A stretch of 64,000 bases of DNA, from NCBI RefSeq assembly GCF_004114535.1, contig NZ_LBJC01000015.1, positions 1-64,000 of the forward strand, written 5' to 3'. Shown here in pieces: positions 34,313 through 45,500 of the stretch; within the stretch, counting starts at the first letter, position 1; the number at the start of each line of letters is the position of its first letter. Below the pieces are notes generated by a model. It saw only the letters and a list, made by a program, of their open reading frames with translations. It was not told the origin of the DNA and did not search any database. A program made the translations under genes and the position numbers. This stretch comes from Bradyrhizobium nanningense (lineage in GTDB: Bacteria > Pseudomonadota > Alphaproteobacteria > Rhizobiales > Xanthobacteraceae).

Positions 34313-35529
34313 CTGATGCCGCTGCCGTTGTGTTGGGACTGACCACCGGGCAGGCACGATGGCTGTTCGAAAGCGGCGTTGTGACTGAGATCCCGCAAAT
34401 CGGTACGCCGGCCGAATGACCAGAGGATCCATCCGAGTTCGTAGCTGCGGCACTCGAGTCGAACTCCCACGTCGGCACTGTCGGCCAACGTCTCCCCACT
34501 TTCGAGCCAAGTGTTTCTGAGCGCGCGCAACATCCGCGGAGCCCTGGTCTTCAGTTCATTCTTGCGAACCTGCGAACGGATCGTCAGGCTAAGTTCCGGC
34601 ACGAGCATGGTGCGGCCCAATTGGTTGTGGCCAAGCACCCAGTTGAATCCTTTGACCAGGGCATCCCGCGCTCCCCGTCGTCCAAAACGCTCGGCCCATT
34701 CCAGCAAGGCCGGCGCCATTCCATACTGATGGACCGAATAGACTTCGTAGAAATCGAGGACGCGGCCACTCATCGCATCGAAAAACCACGGCCATTCTCC
34801 CTGGGGTCCCTGAAGCGCAATCAAATTGCGCACACAGGCGTCGGCCATGACGAGCGCGGACACATCTCCAGTGAATTCGCCATATTGATAGCAGGCGATT
34901 GAAAGGTAGGTTTGCGTCGCAAATGATGCAAAGCGCCGACGGAAGCCGGCCGGCGCATCGAAAAACAATCCAGACTCGCTATGGAAACGCTCCTTCAGGA
35001 AACGGTAGAGCGGGCCGGCGAAGCATAGCCACTCCCTCTCGCCTGCCCTGGCCTGCGCGATGACTCCCGTCAGCAGCATACCCAAGTCCTGGGCCCGAAA
35101 CGCCCGCCACTGCGACTCATCCGAAAGAATCGCTTTCAGCGCGAACCTTACCCGATCCGGAATGGGAAGGCGGAGTTCGGCGGCGGCCCACAAAGCCATG
35201 CCGAACGCATATTTGCGCACGGGAAACGCGGTGAGATCCGTGGCGTTCCGATGGAATATCTCTGGAAGATCAATATCAGCTGGAAGGTGCGCGACCCGCG
35301 ACATTCCAAGCAGGACATTGAGGGTATAGAACACGTCGCTCTGCGCTATCGACTCGTTTGGCGAGGCGCGCCCGTCGAGGTGATAAATGTGGGACCAACG
35401 GCGCTCCTTCGGCAACCAGCAGCGTTCCAGCCCCCTAAGGGCGTAGTTCACCAGAGGCGAGTTTGGCGACAGCTCCTGCACTGGAGCGGGCACTATGAGC
35501 TTCACCCTAGAATTCGGACTGATCATCAT
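34309..35529 (-). CDS. Unknown protein with helical-toroid appearance
   Basis: I do not recognise this 406-aa family firmly. It is mostly helical with repeated aromatic-rich turns: Y-A-F-G-M-A-L-W-A-A-A-E near 105, Q-T-Y-L-S-I-A-C-Y-Q-Y near 210, and G-P-Q-G-E-W-P-W-F-F-D-A near 245, followed by Y-E-V-Y-S-V-H-Q-Y-G-M-A-P. The Q-G-x-W-x-W-F-x-D pattern is typical of alpha/alpha-toroid proteins such as terpene cyclases, glycoside hydrolases and uronate lyases. No signal peptide is seen. Its position between the wec operon and the second secretion module suggests a polysaccharide-linked task. Confidence 0.75.
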   Translation of the reverse strand: MMISPNSRVKLIVPAPVQELSPNSPLVNYALRGLERCWLPKERRWSHIYHLDGRASPNESIAQSDVFYTLNVLLGMSRVAHLPADIDLPEIFHRNATDLTAFPVRKYAFGMALWAAAELRLPIPDRVRFALKAILSDESQWRAFRAQDLGMLLTGVIAQARAGEREWLCFAGPLYRFLKERFHSESGLFFDAPAGFRRRFASFATQTYLSIACYQYGEFTGDVSALVMADACVRNLIALQGPQGEWPWFFDAMSGRVLDFYEVYSVHQYGMAPALLEWAERFGRRGARDALVKGFNWVLGHNQLGRTMLVPELSLTIRSQVRKNELKTRAPRMLRALRNTWLESGETLADSADVGVRLECRSYELGWILWSFGRRTDLRDLSHNAAFEQPSCLPGGQSQHNGSGIS

Positions 35530-35555
35530 CGACGGTCCACCATGGTAAATCCGGC

Positions 35556-36983
35556 TCAGTACTCCCGGATGCTTTCATCCAAGCCGCGAAGCAGGGGATA
35601 GAGGAAATATGAAATCACTGTCCGCTGTCCAACCTTCATCTCGGCAGTGACCGCCATGCCGGGTATCAAATGAACTCGTTCAGCCGGCAGCCGAAGGTGC
35701 GCGTCCCGTAGATCGATCAGTACGCGATAATAGGGAGCTGACGACCGGCGCGCACCTTCGGCTTTCGCGTCTGGCGAGAATGAGTCCCGGCTGATGACGC
35801 CGACCTCGCCAGTCGCAGTGCCGTACTTCTGAAATGGAAATGCCTCGAACTTGACTCGGACGACTTGCCCGACCGCCACCTGCCCGATATCCCTTCCCTC
35901 GACATTGACCTCCGCACGGAGCGCCTCGTCGCGCGGGACCAGCACAAACAACGTCTCGGCCTCGCGGACCACCGAACCTACCGTCCGATTGGCAATGTCG
36001 AGTACCACCGCATCCGCCGGTGCAGTCAGCACGATCAGTTGCCGGCGGAGCTCCGCCTTCTTGAGCTCTTCGGCCGTGCCATCGCGCTTTGGCAAGGTCT
36101 CTACAAGTTCCTGATAGGCAGTGCGGCGAAACTCGGCGGCGAACACCTTCTGGTCTGCACGGGCCTTGTCCAGACGATGCGTGTTGTCGACGATGCTGCC
36201 ACGAACTCGCGCCAGGTTGCTTTCGACCTCCAACCGCGCATCGCGTGACAGCAGGAAATTCAATCTTGAACCGACCTCTTTGGCCATCAACGCATTCCGC
36301 ATGGCTTCAATGGACTGCATCGTATCCAGCCGCTCAGCCAGGACCAGTTCCTCGTTCTGCGCCGTTTTGAGATTGGCCTGTGCGGACGCAATCTGCGCGT
36401 CGTAGTTCTGGATCTGAAGGTCGTAAGCCGCCCTCCTCTGCAGGAATACCTTTCTCTGCAGAGCTTGGTCGGCATTCGCCGTCTCATCGACGCCATAATC
36501 CGTGCCGTCCAACTCGGCTCGCAGCCGATCGATGGAGGCGTCGAAGCCTGCCAGGCGGCCGCGCAGTTGGGCAAGATCGGCCTGAGAGAACGTCGGATCG
36601 AGAACCGCAAGCACGTCGCCGCGATTCACGATATCGCCGGCCTTGACCCGAATCTCCCGAATGACCGACGCTTCCAGCGGCTGTACGACCAGATTGGGAT
36701 TCGTCGTGATCAACTTACCCTGGGCAGTCACAATCATATCAACGCGAGATACGCATGCGAATGTGACCGCCGCAGCGATCAGGGCGACGACACAATAGAG
36801 CGTGATCCGTCCCAGCCGCGGTGGCGTCAATTGCTCGATCTCGGCTGCGTCGGACTGAAATCGCGCGACAACGCGAGCCCCTGTCGGCCCGGAGCTCAAG
36901 AGCCGGCGTCTCGTCCGTCGATCGGACGGAAGCCCGGATCTGCCCGGGGCTGCTTCAGCTCTGGTCTTTTCAGCCGCGGTCAT
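35556..36983 (-). CDS. HlyD-family type I secretion adaptor (second module)
   Basis: The 475-aa protein has a cytoplasmic N-terminus of about 65 residues, one membrane helix (about 69-87), lipoyl-type half motifs (P-L-E-A-S-V-I-R-E-I-R-V-K-A-G and T-A-P-A-D-A-V-V-L-D-I-A), a long coiled coil (about 135-330) and the C-terminal HlyD barrel. The ATG at 36983 overlaps the ABC gene stop in ATGA. It is the last gene of the giant-protein operon. Confidence 0.94.
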   Translation of the reverse strand: MTAAEKTRAEAAPGRSGLPSDRRTRRRLLSSGPTGARVVARFQSDAAEIEQLTPPRLGRITLYCVVALIAAAVTFACVSRVDMIVTAQGKLITTNPNLVVQPLEASVIREIRVKAGDIVNRGDVLAVLDPTFSQADLAQLRGRLAGFDASIDRLRAELDGTDYGVDETANADQALQRKVFLQRRAAYDLQIQNYDAQIASAQANLKTAQNEELVLAERLDTMQSIEAMRNALMAKEVGSRLNFLLSRDARLEVESNLARVRGSIVDNTHRLDKARADQKVFAAEFRRTAYQELVETLPKRDGTAEELKKAELRRQLIVLTAPADAVVLDIANRTVGSVVREAETLFVLVPRDEALRAEVNVEGRDIGQVAVGQVVRVKFEAFPFQKYGTATGEVGVISRDSFSPDAKAEGARRSSAPYYRVLIDLRDAHLRLPAERVHLIPGMAVTAEMKVGQRTVISYFLYPLLRGLDESIREY

Positions 36984-39184
36984 GCGACCTGCCTCGTTTG
37001 CTGGTTCCAGAGATGCCTGTAGAAGGTGCATTTCGACAGCAGCGCGTCATGCCGATCCACATCGACGATACGTCCACGGTCGATCACCAAAATCTGGCTT
37101 GCGTCCGACAGCATCGAAAGCCGGTGCGATACGATAATGACGGTTCGTCCCTCCGCGATTCGCCGCAGATTGCGCCGAATGATCGTCTCGCTCTCGGAAT
37201 CCAGCGCGCTCGTGGCTTCATCGAGAATCAGGATACGCGGGTTGACAATCAGGGCCCGCGCGATGGCAAGCCGCTGCTTTTGTCCGCCAGACAGGTTTGA
37301 TGCCTGCTCCTCGAGCATGGTATCGAACCCTCTCGGCAGCCGCTCAATAAATTCGTCGGCGCCGGCGAGCTGAGCCGCCCGGACGACCTCCTCGAACGGG
37401 GCGTCGCGCCTCACGCAGGCGATATTTTCGCGCACTGTGCCCCGGAATAGGAAGTTGTCCTGGAGCACGATCCCGAGATTCCGCCGCAGGTGCGCGAGGT
37501 CGATCTCACGCGAATCGTGACCGTCGATGCGCACCAATCCCTGCTGCACCGGGTACATTCCCGCGATAAGCCGCGTCAGCGTCGTCTTGCCCGAACCGCT
37601 CCGGCCGACAATTCCGAAGATCGAGCCGGAAGGGATCGAGAACGACACCTCGTCCAGCGCCGGCGTTCCCTCGCCATAGCGAAACGTGACGTTTTCAAAC
37701 TCGATCTGCCCGGCGAAATCGGGCCGCAGGCCCTCGCGATGGCCGTCCCGTTCCAGCTCCCTGTTCATGACCTCGCCGAGCATCTTAACGGCCAGCGCGA
37801 TCTCTTGATATTCGTGCACCATGGTCACCATCTGCACCAGCGGCCCCGAAACCCGTCCCGCCAGCATGTTGAAGGCGACCAGTGCGCCGATCGTCATCTC
37901 GCCGCCGAAGACGTCGAGCGCACCCAAGGCCACGATACCAAGCGTCATCATCTTCTCGAGGAACCCGGTCAGCGCCTGAGCGCCCGCCGAGATCTTTTCG
38001 ACGCCAAATCGCATCGAGACCGATTGCGCGCAGCGATCGTCCCACGCCTTGTTCTGGCTTGGCTCCATGGCCAGCGACTTCACGGTGCGCATGCCATGCA
38101 CGGTCTCGACCATCAAGGCCTGGCGACTGGCCTCGGCCTGATACAGCTGGTAGAGCCGCCGGCGGAACGGTCCCATCAAGATGGCGATCACACTCGCACT
38201 AACGGCCGTGAAGGTCAGAACAACACACGTCAGTTTGATACTGTAGAGCGCGAGGATCGGCAGGACGACGACCAGCGACAACGCGTCTAGGGCCGTCAGG
38301 AACAGACGGCCGGTCAGGAACTCGCGGATTCGTCCGGCCTGCTGCATGTGCTTCACCAAGACGCCGGCCGAGATGCGCTCGAAGAAGGTTATCGGAAGTC
38401 CCAAGAGATGCCGAAACGTCCTGGTCGCGACCCGGATGTCGATCTTGTTCGTGGCATAGAGCAGCAGGTAGCGTCGCAAGAAGCTGAAGGTGGCGTCGAA
38501 GCAGAGTGCTAGGATCGCGCCACCCGAGAGCACGTAGAGTGTCGTGAGGCTCTCGTGGACAAGAACCTTGTCGATGACGAGCTGAAAGAAAATCGGAAGC
38601 GTCAGCCCCAGCGCATAGAGGAACACCGCAGCAATTGCGACGTCGGAAAAGAGCCGCCACTCCCGCAGCATTTCGGGTATGAACCAGCGCAGCCCAAAGG
38701 ACCTATGGTCCCGCGATGGAGAGCTCTCGCGCTTGAATAGAACGACCTTTCCGGACCAGTTGGCGCAAAAGCGGTCCGCATCGATCAGCAGGTGCTCAGA
38801 GTTCCGCTCGGCCAGTGGATCGAACACCGTTACCGCGTCGCATTCCGGCCCGGCTCCGAGCACGACCACCCAGTTCAGGTTCGAGAGCTGAACAAGGGCT
38901 GGATAGGCTTCGCCGAGCTGGCATATGGCCTTCCAATCGAGCTGCGCCGTGCAGGCGCGAAGGCCCGCCTCATGAGCCATGCGCAGCAAGAGATCGGTCG
39001 AGATGCCGCTTTCGTCGACCGCGTAGGCGTGCCGCAGCCGATCGGACGGCAGATCGATACCGTGGTGGGCAGCGACCCTTGACAGACATTCAAGGGCGGT
39101 TTGAGCAGCCCGACGCGGCTCGCCCTCCGACGACGGCGGTTCTGCTTCGAACCTCTCGATTTCAACGGAAGTTGCTTGAGACAT
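36980..39184 (-). CDS. Type I secretion ABC transporter with C39-like domain
   Basis: The 734-aa HlyB-like exporter has an N-terminal C39-type domain (about 25-150), a six-helix membrane domain (about 180-450) and an ATPase domain with G-R-S-G-S-G-K-T-T, L-S-G-G-Q-K-Q-R and I-L-I-L-D-E-A. In the C39 region the position usually occupied by the catalytic Cys appears to be Thr (T-A-L-E-C-L), while H-H-G follows as expected; this points to a non-cleaving C39-like domain that binds substrate, as in HlyB. It overlaps the 111-aa gene by 23 bases. Confidence 0.93.
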   Translation of the reverse strand: MSQATSVEIERFEAEPPSSEGEPRRAAQTALECLSRVAAHHGIDLPSDRLRHAYAVDESGISTDLLLRMAHEAGLRACTAQLDWKAICQLGEAYPALVQLSNLNWVVVLGAGPECDAVTVFDPLAERNSEHLLIDADRFCANWSGKVVLFKRESSPSRDHRSFGLRWFIPEMLREWRLFSDVAIAAVFLYALGLTLPIFFQLVIDKVLVHESLTTLYVLSGGAILALCFDATFSFLRRYLLLYATNKIDIRVATRTFRHLLGLPITFFERISAGVLVKHMQQAGRIREFLTGRLFLTALDALSLVVVLPILALYSIKLTCVVLTFTAVSASVIAILMGPFRRRLYQLYQAEASRQALMVETVHGMRTVKSLAMEPSQNKAWDDRCAQSVSMRFGVEKISAGAQALTGFLEKMMTLGIVALGALDVFGGEMTIGALVAFNMLAGRVSGPLVQMVTMVHEYQEIALAVKMLGEVMNRELERDGHREGLRPDFAGQIEFENVTFRYGEGTPALDEVSFSIPSGSIFGIVGRSGSGKTTLTRLIAGMYPVQQGLVRIDGHDSREIDLAHLRRNLGIVLQDNFLFRGTVRENIACVRRDAPFEEVVRAAQLAGADEFIERLPRGFDTMLEEQASNLSGGQKQRLAIARALIVNPRILILDEATSALDSESETIIRRNLRRIAEGRTVIIVSHRLSMLSDASQILVIDRGRIVDVDRHDALLSKCTFYRHLWNQQTRQVA

Positions 39185-39497
39185 TGGGAGATCGCGGATT
39201 GTCTGAAACTGACGAGGCAGGCTCGACCCGCGCGCTCGCCTGCGGCGCGGCGGCCGGCGTCCTCGGGCGAGGGCGCTGGACGACGCCGGCGTCGACCAAG
39301 CCCTGGAGCGCGTTCTGCATCACTTCCACAGAGTTCGCGAACGACTCGGCGGAAAAGATCAGCCTTTGCCGAAAGACCTTCCTGGGCGCGTTGCTAGCGT
39401 CGCGCTCCGTGGGCGAGAGACTGACGAGGTCCACCCGCACGATCGATCCGCCAATTGTGACCTCGTCAATCCCGTCAGTATAGAGTTCTGCATGCAT
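39162..39497 (-). CDS. Small accessory protein of the second type I secretion operon
   Basis: The 111-aa protein is unknown to me. A strong AGGAG site lies 6 bases before the ATG. Residues 5-70 look folded: beta-like D-G-I-D-E-V-T-I-G-G-S-I-V-R-V-D-L-V-S-L followed by a helix F-A-N-S-V-E-V-M-Q-N-A-L-Q-G-L-V. The last 40 residues are Ala/Pro/Ser-rich and disordered. It lies between the giant substrate gene and its ABC exporter, overlapping the latter, so a chaperone or delivery role for the substrate is plausible. Confidence 0.8.
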   Translation of the reverse strand: MHAELYTDGIDEVTIGGSIVRVDLVSLSPTERDASNAPRKVFRQRLIFSAESFANSVEVMQNALQGLVDAGVVQRPRPRTPAAAPQASARVEPASSVSDNPRSPNVSSNFR

Positions 39498-39507
39498 TGC
39501 GATTCTC

Positions 39508-42500
39508 CTATGCTATGAGCTGCGGCCTGAAGAGGACGTCAACTGCGTAGCTCGTCGCGCTGAAGGTGTTGGTGGGGAAGAGGCTTCCGGATCCGTATGC
39601 ATACACGCCGTTCCCCCCGCTCGACGACGATGACGGGGCCGTTAGTGGTCCGTTCGTCACCGCATTGGCAAACAGGTTTGGATCGTCCGAATAGTTGCCC
39701 GCAGTGTGGTAGGAGGCGACATAGGTCGTCCCTGCGGCGATCGTGACCGGCGTCGCGAAGTTGACCTGTTGCCAGCCGCTCGCCGTCTCGTTGGTGAAGG
39801 TGGCAGTGGCCAGCAGGGTCCCTGTGCTGCTCCAGAGATCGGCGACATGCTGGCCGGTGTTGGACGGCCCTTTGTAGAAGCGCAGGCCGACAATGTCACC
39901 CGACGTGGACGCCTGGAATTTCATGCCAAGCTCTACCGAATTCGGATCGTTCACGGTGACGACGCTGGGCGTTGGGTTGGAGCTGAACAGGCTCACGGTG
40001 GTTGCCGACGGCGCATAAACGGTTACGCCCACACTCGCGCTTGCTGAACCGCCCTGGCCATCGGAAATGGCGTAGTTGAACGACGCCGGCCCGGTATATC
40101 CGTTGGCGGGAGTGAACGTCACCGTATTGTTCTGAGCACTGAAACTGACGGTACCGTTGACAGCCCCGCTGACGCCCGTGATTGTCAGAGCGTCCCCGTT
40201 TGGATCGGTATCGTTTGCGAGAAGCGCCGAGCCGGAAATGCTGAGCGGTACGTTTTGGGTGGCGTTGAAGCCGCTGTCGTTGTTGGCGATCGGAGGCTGG
40301 TTCGTGCCGCCAGCTGAATTACTGAACAAGACATCGACCCAATAATTGGTCGCACTGAATGTGCTCGTCGGAAACAGATTACCTGTTCCATAGGTGTACA
40401 CACCATTGGTGGTCGCGGAGGCCGTGAGCGGGCCATTCGTGTGCGCGGTGGTGAAGTAGTTCGGCGTATCGGCATAGTGGCCGTTGCTGTGGAAGCTCGC
40501 GACGTAGGTGGTTCCGGCTGCAATCGATACCGGGCTACTGAATGTGAGGGTCTGCCAACCGCTGCTGCTCTCGTTGGAGAAGGTTGCGCTCGCGAGCAGC
40601 GTTCCCGTGCTGCTCCACAGTGAGCCGGTATGAGTGCCGGTATCGTTCGCACTCCTGTAGTACTTGATCCCGGTAATCGTGCCGGCAGCCGAGGACGTAA
40701 ATCTGACGCCAAGATTGACCTGAGATGTGTCGGACGTCGACAGCACCGAAGGCGTATCGGAAGCAGAGAACAAGCTGACGGAGGCCGTGCCCACTGCGAT
40801 ATTGAACGTTTCGCTGGCTGTGAGGCTGCCGAGATCGGTCGCGGTCGTCTTCACGCTGAGCGTGCCGACGTCGGCCGACGTCGGCGTGCCACTGAAAGTC
40901 CGGGTCGAACCGTTGAAAGCCAACCAGGCAGGAAGCGCGGAGCCGTCGGCCGCAGTTGCCGTGTAGGTGAGTGTGTCTCCGGAATCGACGTCGGTGAAGG
41001 CGCCGGCCGGCAGCGTCAGCGAGAACGCCGAACCCACCGTTGCGGTCTGGTTGCCGGTCTGGATCGCCAGTACCGGTGCATCATTGGCACCGTGGATGGT
41101 GATCGTGAGCGTTGTCGAGGATGTCGCGCCGGCGGCATCACGCATTGTGTAATTGAAGACTTCCGTCAGCGTGTTGGACGCAAGCCGCAGGGCTTGCACG
41201 GCAGCATCCGTCTCATTGATCGTATAGGTGAAGGCGCCTGACGTGTTGAGCACGAGACTTCCATGCGCGCCGTTCAAAGCGGAGCCGAGCGTGCCGGAGC
41301 TCGAACCGAAGCTGACCGAAGTCACGGCCTTGGTGTCGCCGGCGTCTGGATCAGTGTCGTTGGTCAGCACGTTTCCCGTGGCAGACGAACCGCCGGTGCT
41401 GTTGTTGACTCCGCCCTTCTCGGTGGCGTCGCCGGTGTCGGCAACCGCTGTTGGCGGCGTGTTCGGGGTCGTCGTTACCGTGATATTGAACGTTTCGCTT
41501 GCAGCAAGACTACCGAGATCGGTCGCGGTCGTCTTCACGCTGAGCGTGCCGGCATCGGCCGACGATGGTGTACCGCTGAAGGTTCGGGTCGAACCGTTGA
41601 AAGCCAACCAGGCAGGAAGCGCGGAGCCGTCGGCCGCAGTTGCCGTGTAGGTGAGTGTGTCTCCGGAATCGACGTCGGTGAAGGTGCCGGCCGGCAGCGT
41701 CAGCGAGAAGGCCGAACCCACCGTTGCGGTCTGGTTGCCGGTCTGGATCGCCAGTACCGGTGCATCATTGGCACCGTGAATGGTGATCGTGAGCGTTGTC
41801 GAGGATGTCGCGCCGGCGGCATCACGCATTGTGTAATTGAAGACTTCCGTCAGCGTGTTGGACGCAAGCCGCAGGGCTTGCACGGCAGCATCCGTCTCAT
41901 TGATCGTATAGGTGAAGGCGCCTGACGCGTTGAGCACAAGACTTCCATGCGCGCCGTTCAGAGCGGAACCTAGCGTGCCGGAGGTCGAACCGAAGCTGAC
42001 CGCAGTCACGGCCTTGGTGTCGCCGGCGTCTGGATCAGTGTCGTTGGTCAGCACGTTTCCCGTGGCAGACGAACCGCCGGTGCTGTTGTTGACTCCGCCC
42101 TTCTCGGTGGCGTCGCCGGTGTCGGCAACCGCCGTCGGCGGCGTGTTGGTACCCGCGGATCCGTTGAAAATCACGTCGACGAAGTAGTTCGTTGCCTTGA
42201 AGACGTTGGTTGGGAATATGGCTCCGGTTCCGTAGCCATACACGCCATTTCCCGTGGCGGGGGCGCTCAGCTGGCCATTGGAGATTGACGTGGTGAAATA
42301 GTTCTGAGTGTCCGAATAATTGCCGTTGGTGTGATAGGAAGCGACATATGTCGTGCCCGCGGTAATGGCTATCGGGCTCGAGAAACTGACCTGCTGCCAA
42401 CCGCTGGCGGTCTCGCCCGCGAAGGTCGCGGTGCCGAGCAACGCTCCCGTCGAACTCCAGAGATGCGCGACGTGGGTACCTGTGTTCAGCGAGCCCTTGT

Positions 42501-45500
42501 AGAAGCGCAGCCCCGTTATAGTCCCGCCGGCCGATGCGCTGAACTTGAGGCCCACCTCGACCGAGCTTGTGTCACCCGAGTTGACAACGCTCGGTGTGTC
42601 GTTGGTGCCGAACAGGCTCTGGGCGGATAGCGGATAGTTGACATTGAGGAAGACCTGGCCCGTTCCGCTGGCGCCCGCGGAGTCCGTGATCGTGTAAGCG
42701 AATTGTGCCGCTCCCGCGTAATTGGCGGCTGGACTGAATGTCACCGTCTGGGTTTGGACATTGTAGCTTACGGTGCCGTTAGCCGGATTGCTTACGCCAC
42801 TGATCGAAAAGGACAGACCGGCTGGATCCGTATCATTGGCGAGGAGCGCCGATGCCGGGATATTCAGCACACCGTTCTGCGTGACCGTGAACCCGCTGTC
42901 ATTGTTGGCCTGCGGCAGCTGGCTCGTATCCTTGAAGACAACATCGACCCAGTAGTTGTCACCCTTTGCCATCGAGATGGAGGACGGGAAGATCGGTCCC
43001 GTGCCGTAAGCGTAGACGCCGTTCAGGCCGTTCCCCGTCGCTGTCAAAGAGCCGTTGGTATGACCTGGGTTGTCGAAATAGAAATCGGTCGTCGAATAGT
43101 GGCCGGTGTTGGTGTGATACGAGGCGATGTAGGTCACCCCGGCCTGTATATGGACCGGCGTGGTGAAATTGACCTGTTGCCAGCCGCTTCCCGTCTCGTT
43201 GGTGAATGTCGCGCTTGCGAGCAGCGTCCCGTTTGCCGTCCAGAGATCGCCGAGGTGCGTTCCCGTGTTCTGGGTGCTCTTGTAGAACCGGATGCCGGTG
43301 ATATCGCCGGAGATGGCGGCAACGAACTTGACTCCCAACTCCACAGCAGCGCTGTCTGGAGTGTTGACGACCGCAGGCGTGTCCGTGGGACTGAAGATCG
43401 TCAGGTTCGAGGAAGGGGTCACCGTGTAAGCAACGCCCGCGCCTGGGACTTCGAGATTCAAATTATCGTCGACCGCTCTGCTCCGGATCTTCAATTGTCC
43501 CGGCGCGCCCGCAGCAAACGTATATGTCCAGGTGACATTGGCAGCGCCGACGGTGCTGCTGGCCGGATGCCAGGTGTTGCCGCCGTCGGATGACACCTCA
43601 ACACCACCGATGACTCCGCCAGAATCGCTCGCCGTTCCGGTCACGGTGATGGACTGGCCCTCCACAACGCTTGCGGCGGAGAGATTGGTGACCGTGGAGG
43701 TCGGCGGCGTGTGATCGGTCGATTGGGCGGCAATCACCAGGCTGGCCTGCAGCGTTGCGGGCTGCACGCCCATGTCAGCGAACAGGTTGACCATGGCCTG
43801 TTGAACATTCCGATCAGTCGACGTCTGCGGGGCTATGTTGTACTGGTCGTGATCCGATGAAAGGCCCCAGGACCAGAATACAGTGCCCGCCCCGAAGACA
43901 AGAGCACCACTCACCGGATCCCGAAACTCGACCAGATTGTGAGTGGCTGTACCGTTGCCGGTCGTGTTGCCGTAATCCAACAGGTATTTTGTGGTTTGCA
44001 GAGTGGTCGAGGAGACATCTACCAGACCAGCCGGGCGGAAGCCGTTATCCGGTGACGCATTCCATTCATAGCCGAGCAGGTTCGGGGTCAGGGACGCAGT
44101 CTGGCCCTGGGCAGTCCCGGCAATCGGCGCGTTGCGCCAGAGTCTCAACTGGGTCATTCCGTATGGGATCTTGATCGTGCCGTAGGAATCCCCGTCCACC
44201 TGGAAGACCGTTCCGGTCAGCGCGTTGGAGGGGATGCCTGACATGCCTCCGGTCGACGCAAAGCGCGCGTCCATGAACGTTCCCGTCGCCGTTCCTGTCG
44301 GGTCGATTAATTGGTTGGCATGGGTGTCCTTGTACGAGATCAAGGTCCGATTGGCCGTGTGACTGGGATCAATGCTGGCTGCCAGCCGGGTCTGCCAAAA
44401 CACCTCATTGCCGCTCAGAAACGTCAGATTGACACCGGCATGGCCGGCGGCTTGGACGTTGGCAAACTGGCTGTCGGTCCAGTATTCGTCGTGCCCCACA
44501 TCCATGTAGATCTGATGATTGAGCAGCAGCGATCCGTTTGCGGCCGCATCAACACCCGAGATGTAGGAAACATCGTATCCATTCTGCTCGAGCCAGTAGA
44601 TCGCCGGATATTCGGCGGAGAATACCATGTCGTTCGAGGAGCCCTCGAGCCCGCCGTCACGAGTCGTAATGGGACGATTGTAGCTTACAGCATAAGCGGA
44701 ACCGTTCACGCCGGGTCCGTTGCCGGTGTAGAGATTGGCTCCGCCCCAGGGGTTATAGGCCTGCCATGTCTGATCGGCCGTCTGAAACACGATTGCGCTC
44801 TGCGACGCGTCATTGCGGACCACAAATGGAATTTGAAACACCTGCGTTCCGTCGATGACGTTGGCGATGTACACGCCAGAAACCGCGTCGGTCGGCACGC
44901 TCCACGAGTCGGTCACGCTCCAATTGCCGGCGTCGACGAGCCCGGTCGACGCGTCCTTCAAGGGCGCCGGCTGCACCACGGAGGCAGCAGCCTGATGCTG
45001 CAGGCTCGTAATCAGCCTCGCACCGTTGCCGCCATAATAGCCAAGCCGGTAGATATCGATGTGATAATTGGGAGCGCCGGTCTGGTTGTTGATCTTGAAT
45101 TGGACGGCCCCGCCAACATTGGTACTTATCGCCGTGGTGAACCCTTGGATGTTCGTCGAGTCTTCACCCGGGCTGATCTGCCAAATGCTCTTCGACGTGC
45201 CTTGCTTCTGATTCTCCAGCACGATCGGGTTCGTCACCGGATCCGCAACGATGGTGCCGCCCAGCCCATCGCTTGCAAAGGTCCAATTTGGATCGTTCCC
45301 GGAAAACAACAGGGTGACATTGCCGGCCCCGTTGCCGAAATCGACCGTGCTGATGTTTGAGCTCTGGTCGTAGTGAACCGACGCTGACATCGTCGCCGTG
45401 AAGGCGAAATCCTTGAGGTCAATCAGGTTGCCATCCGAAAGCGCTCGATCCGGCGACGAACTTCCGATCAGGCCGTGGAATTGGGCGGAGTGATCGAGGA

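Noticed and set aside
40630..41925. Plus-strand ORFs repeated twice inside the giant gene
   Set aside because: They recur only because the 684-bp repeat recurs; composition is antisense-like.
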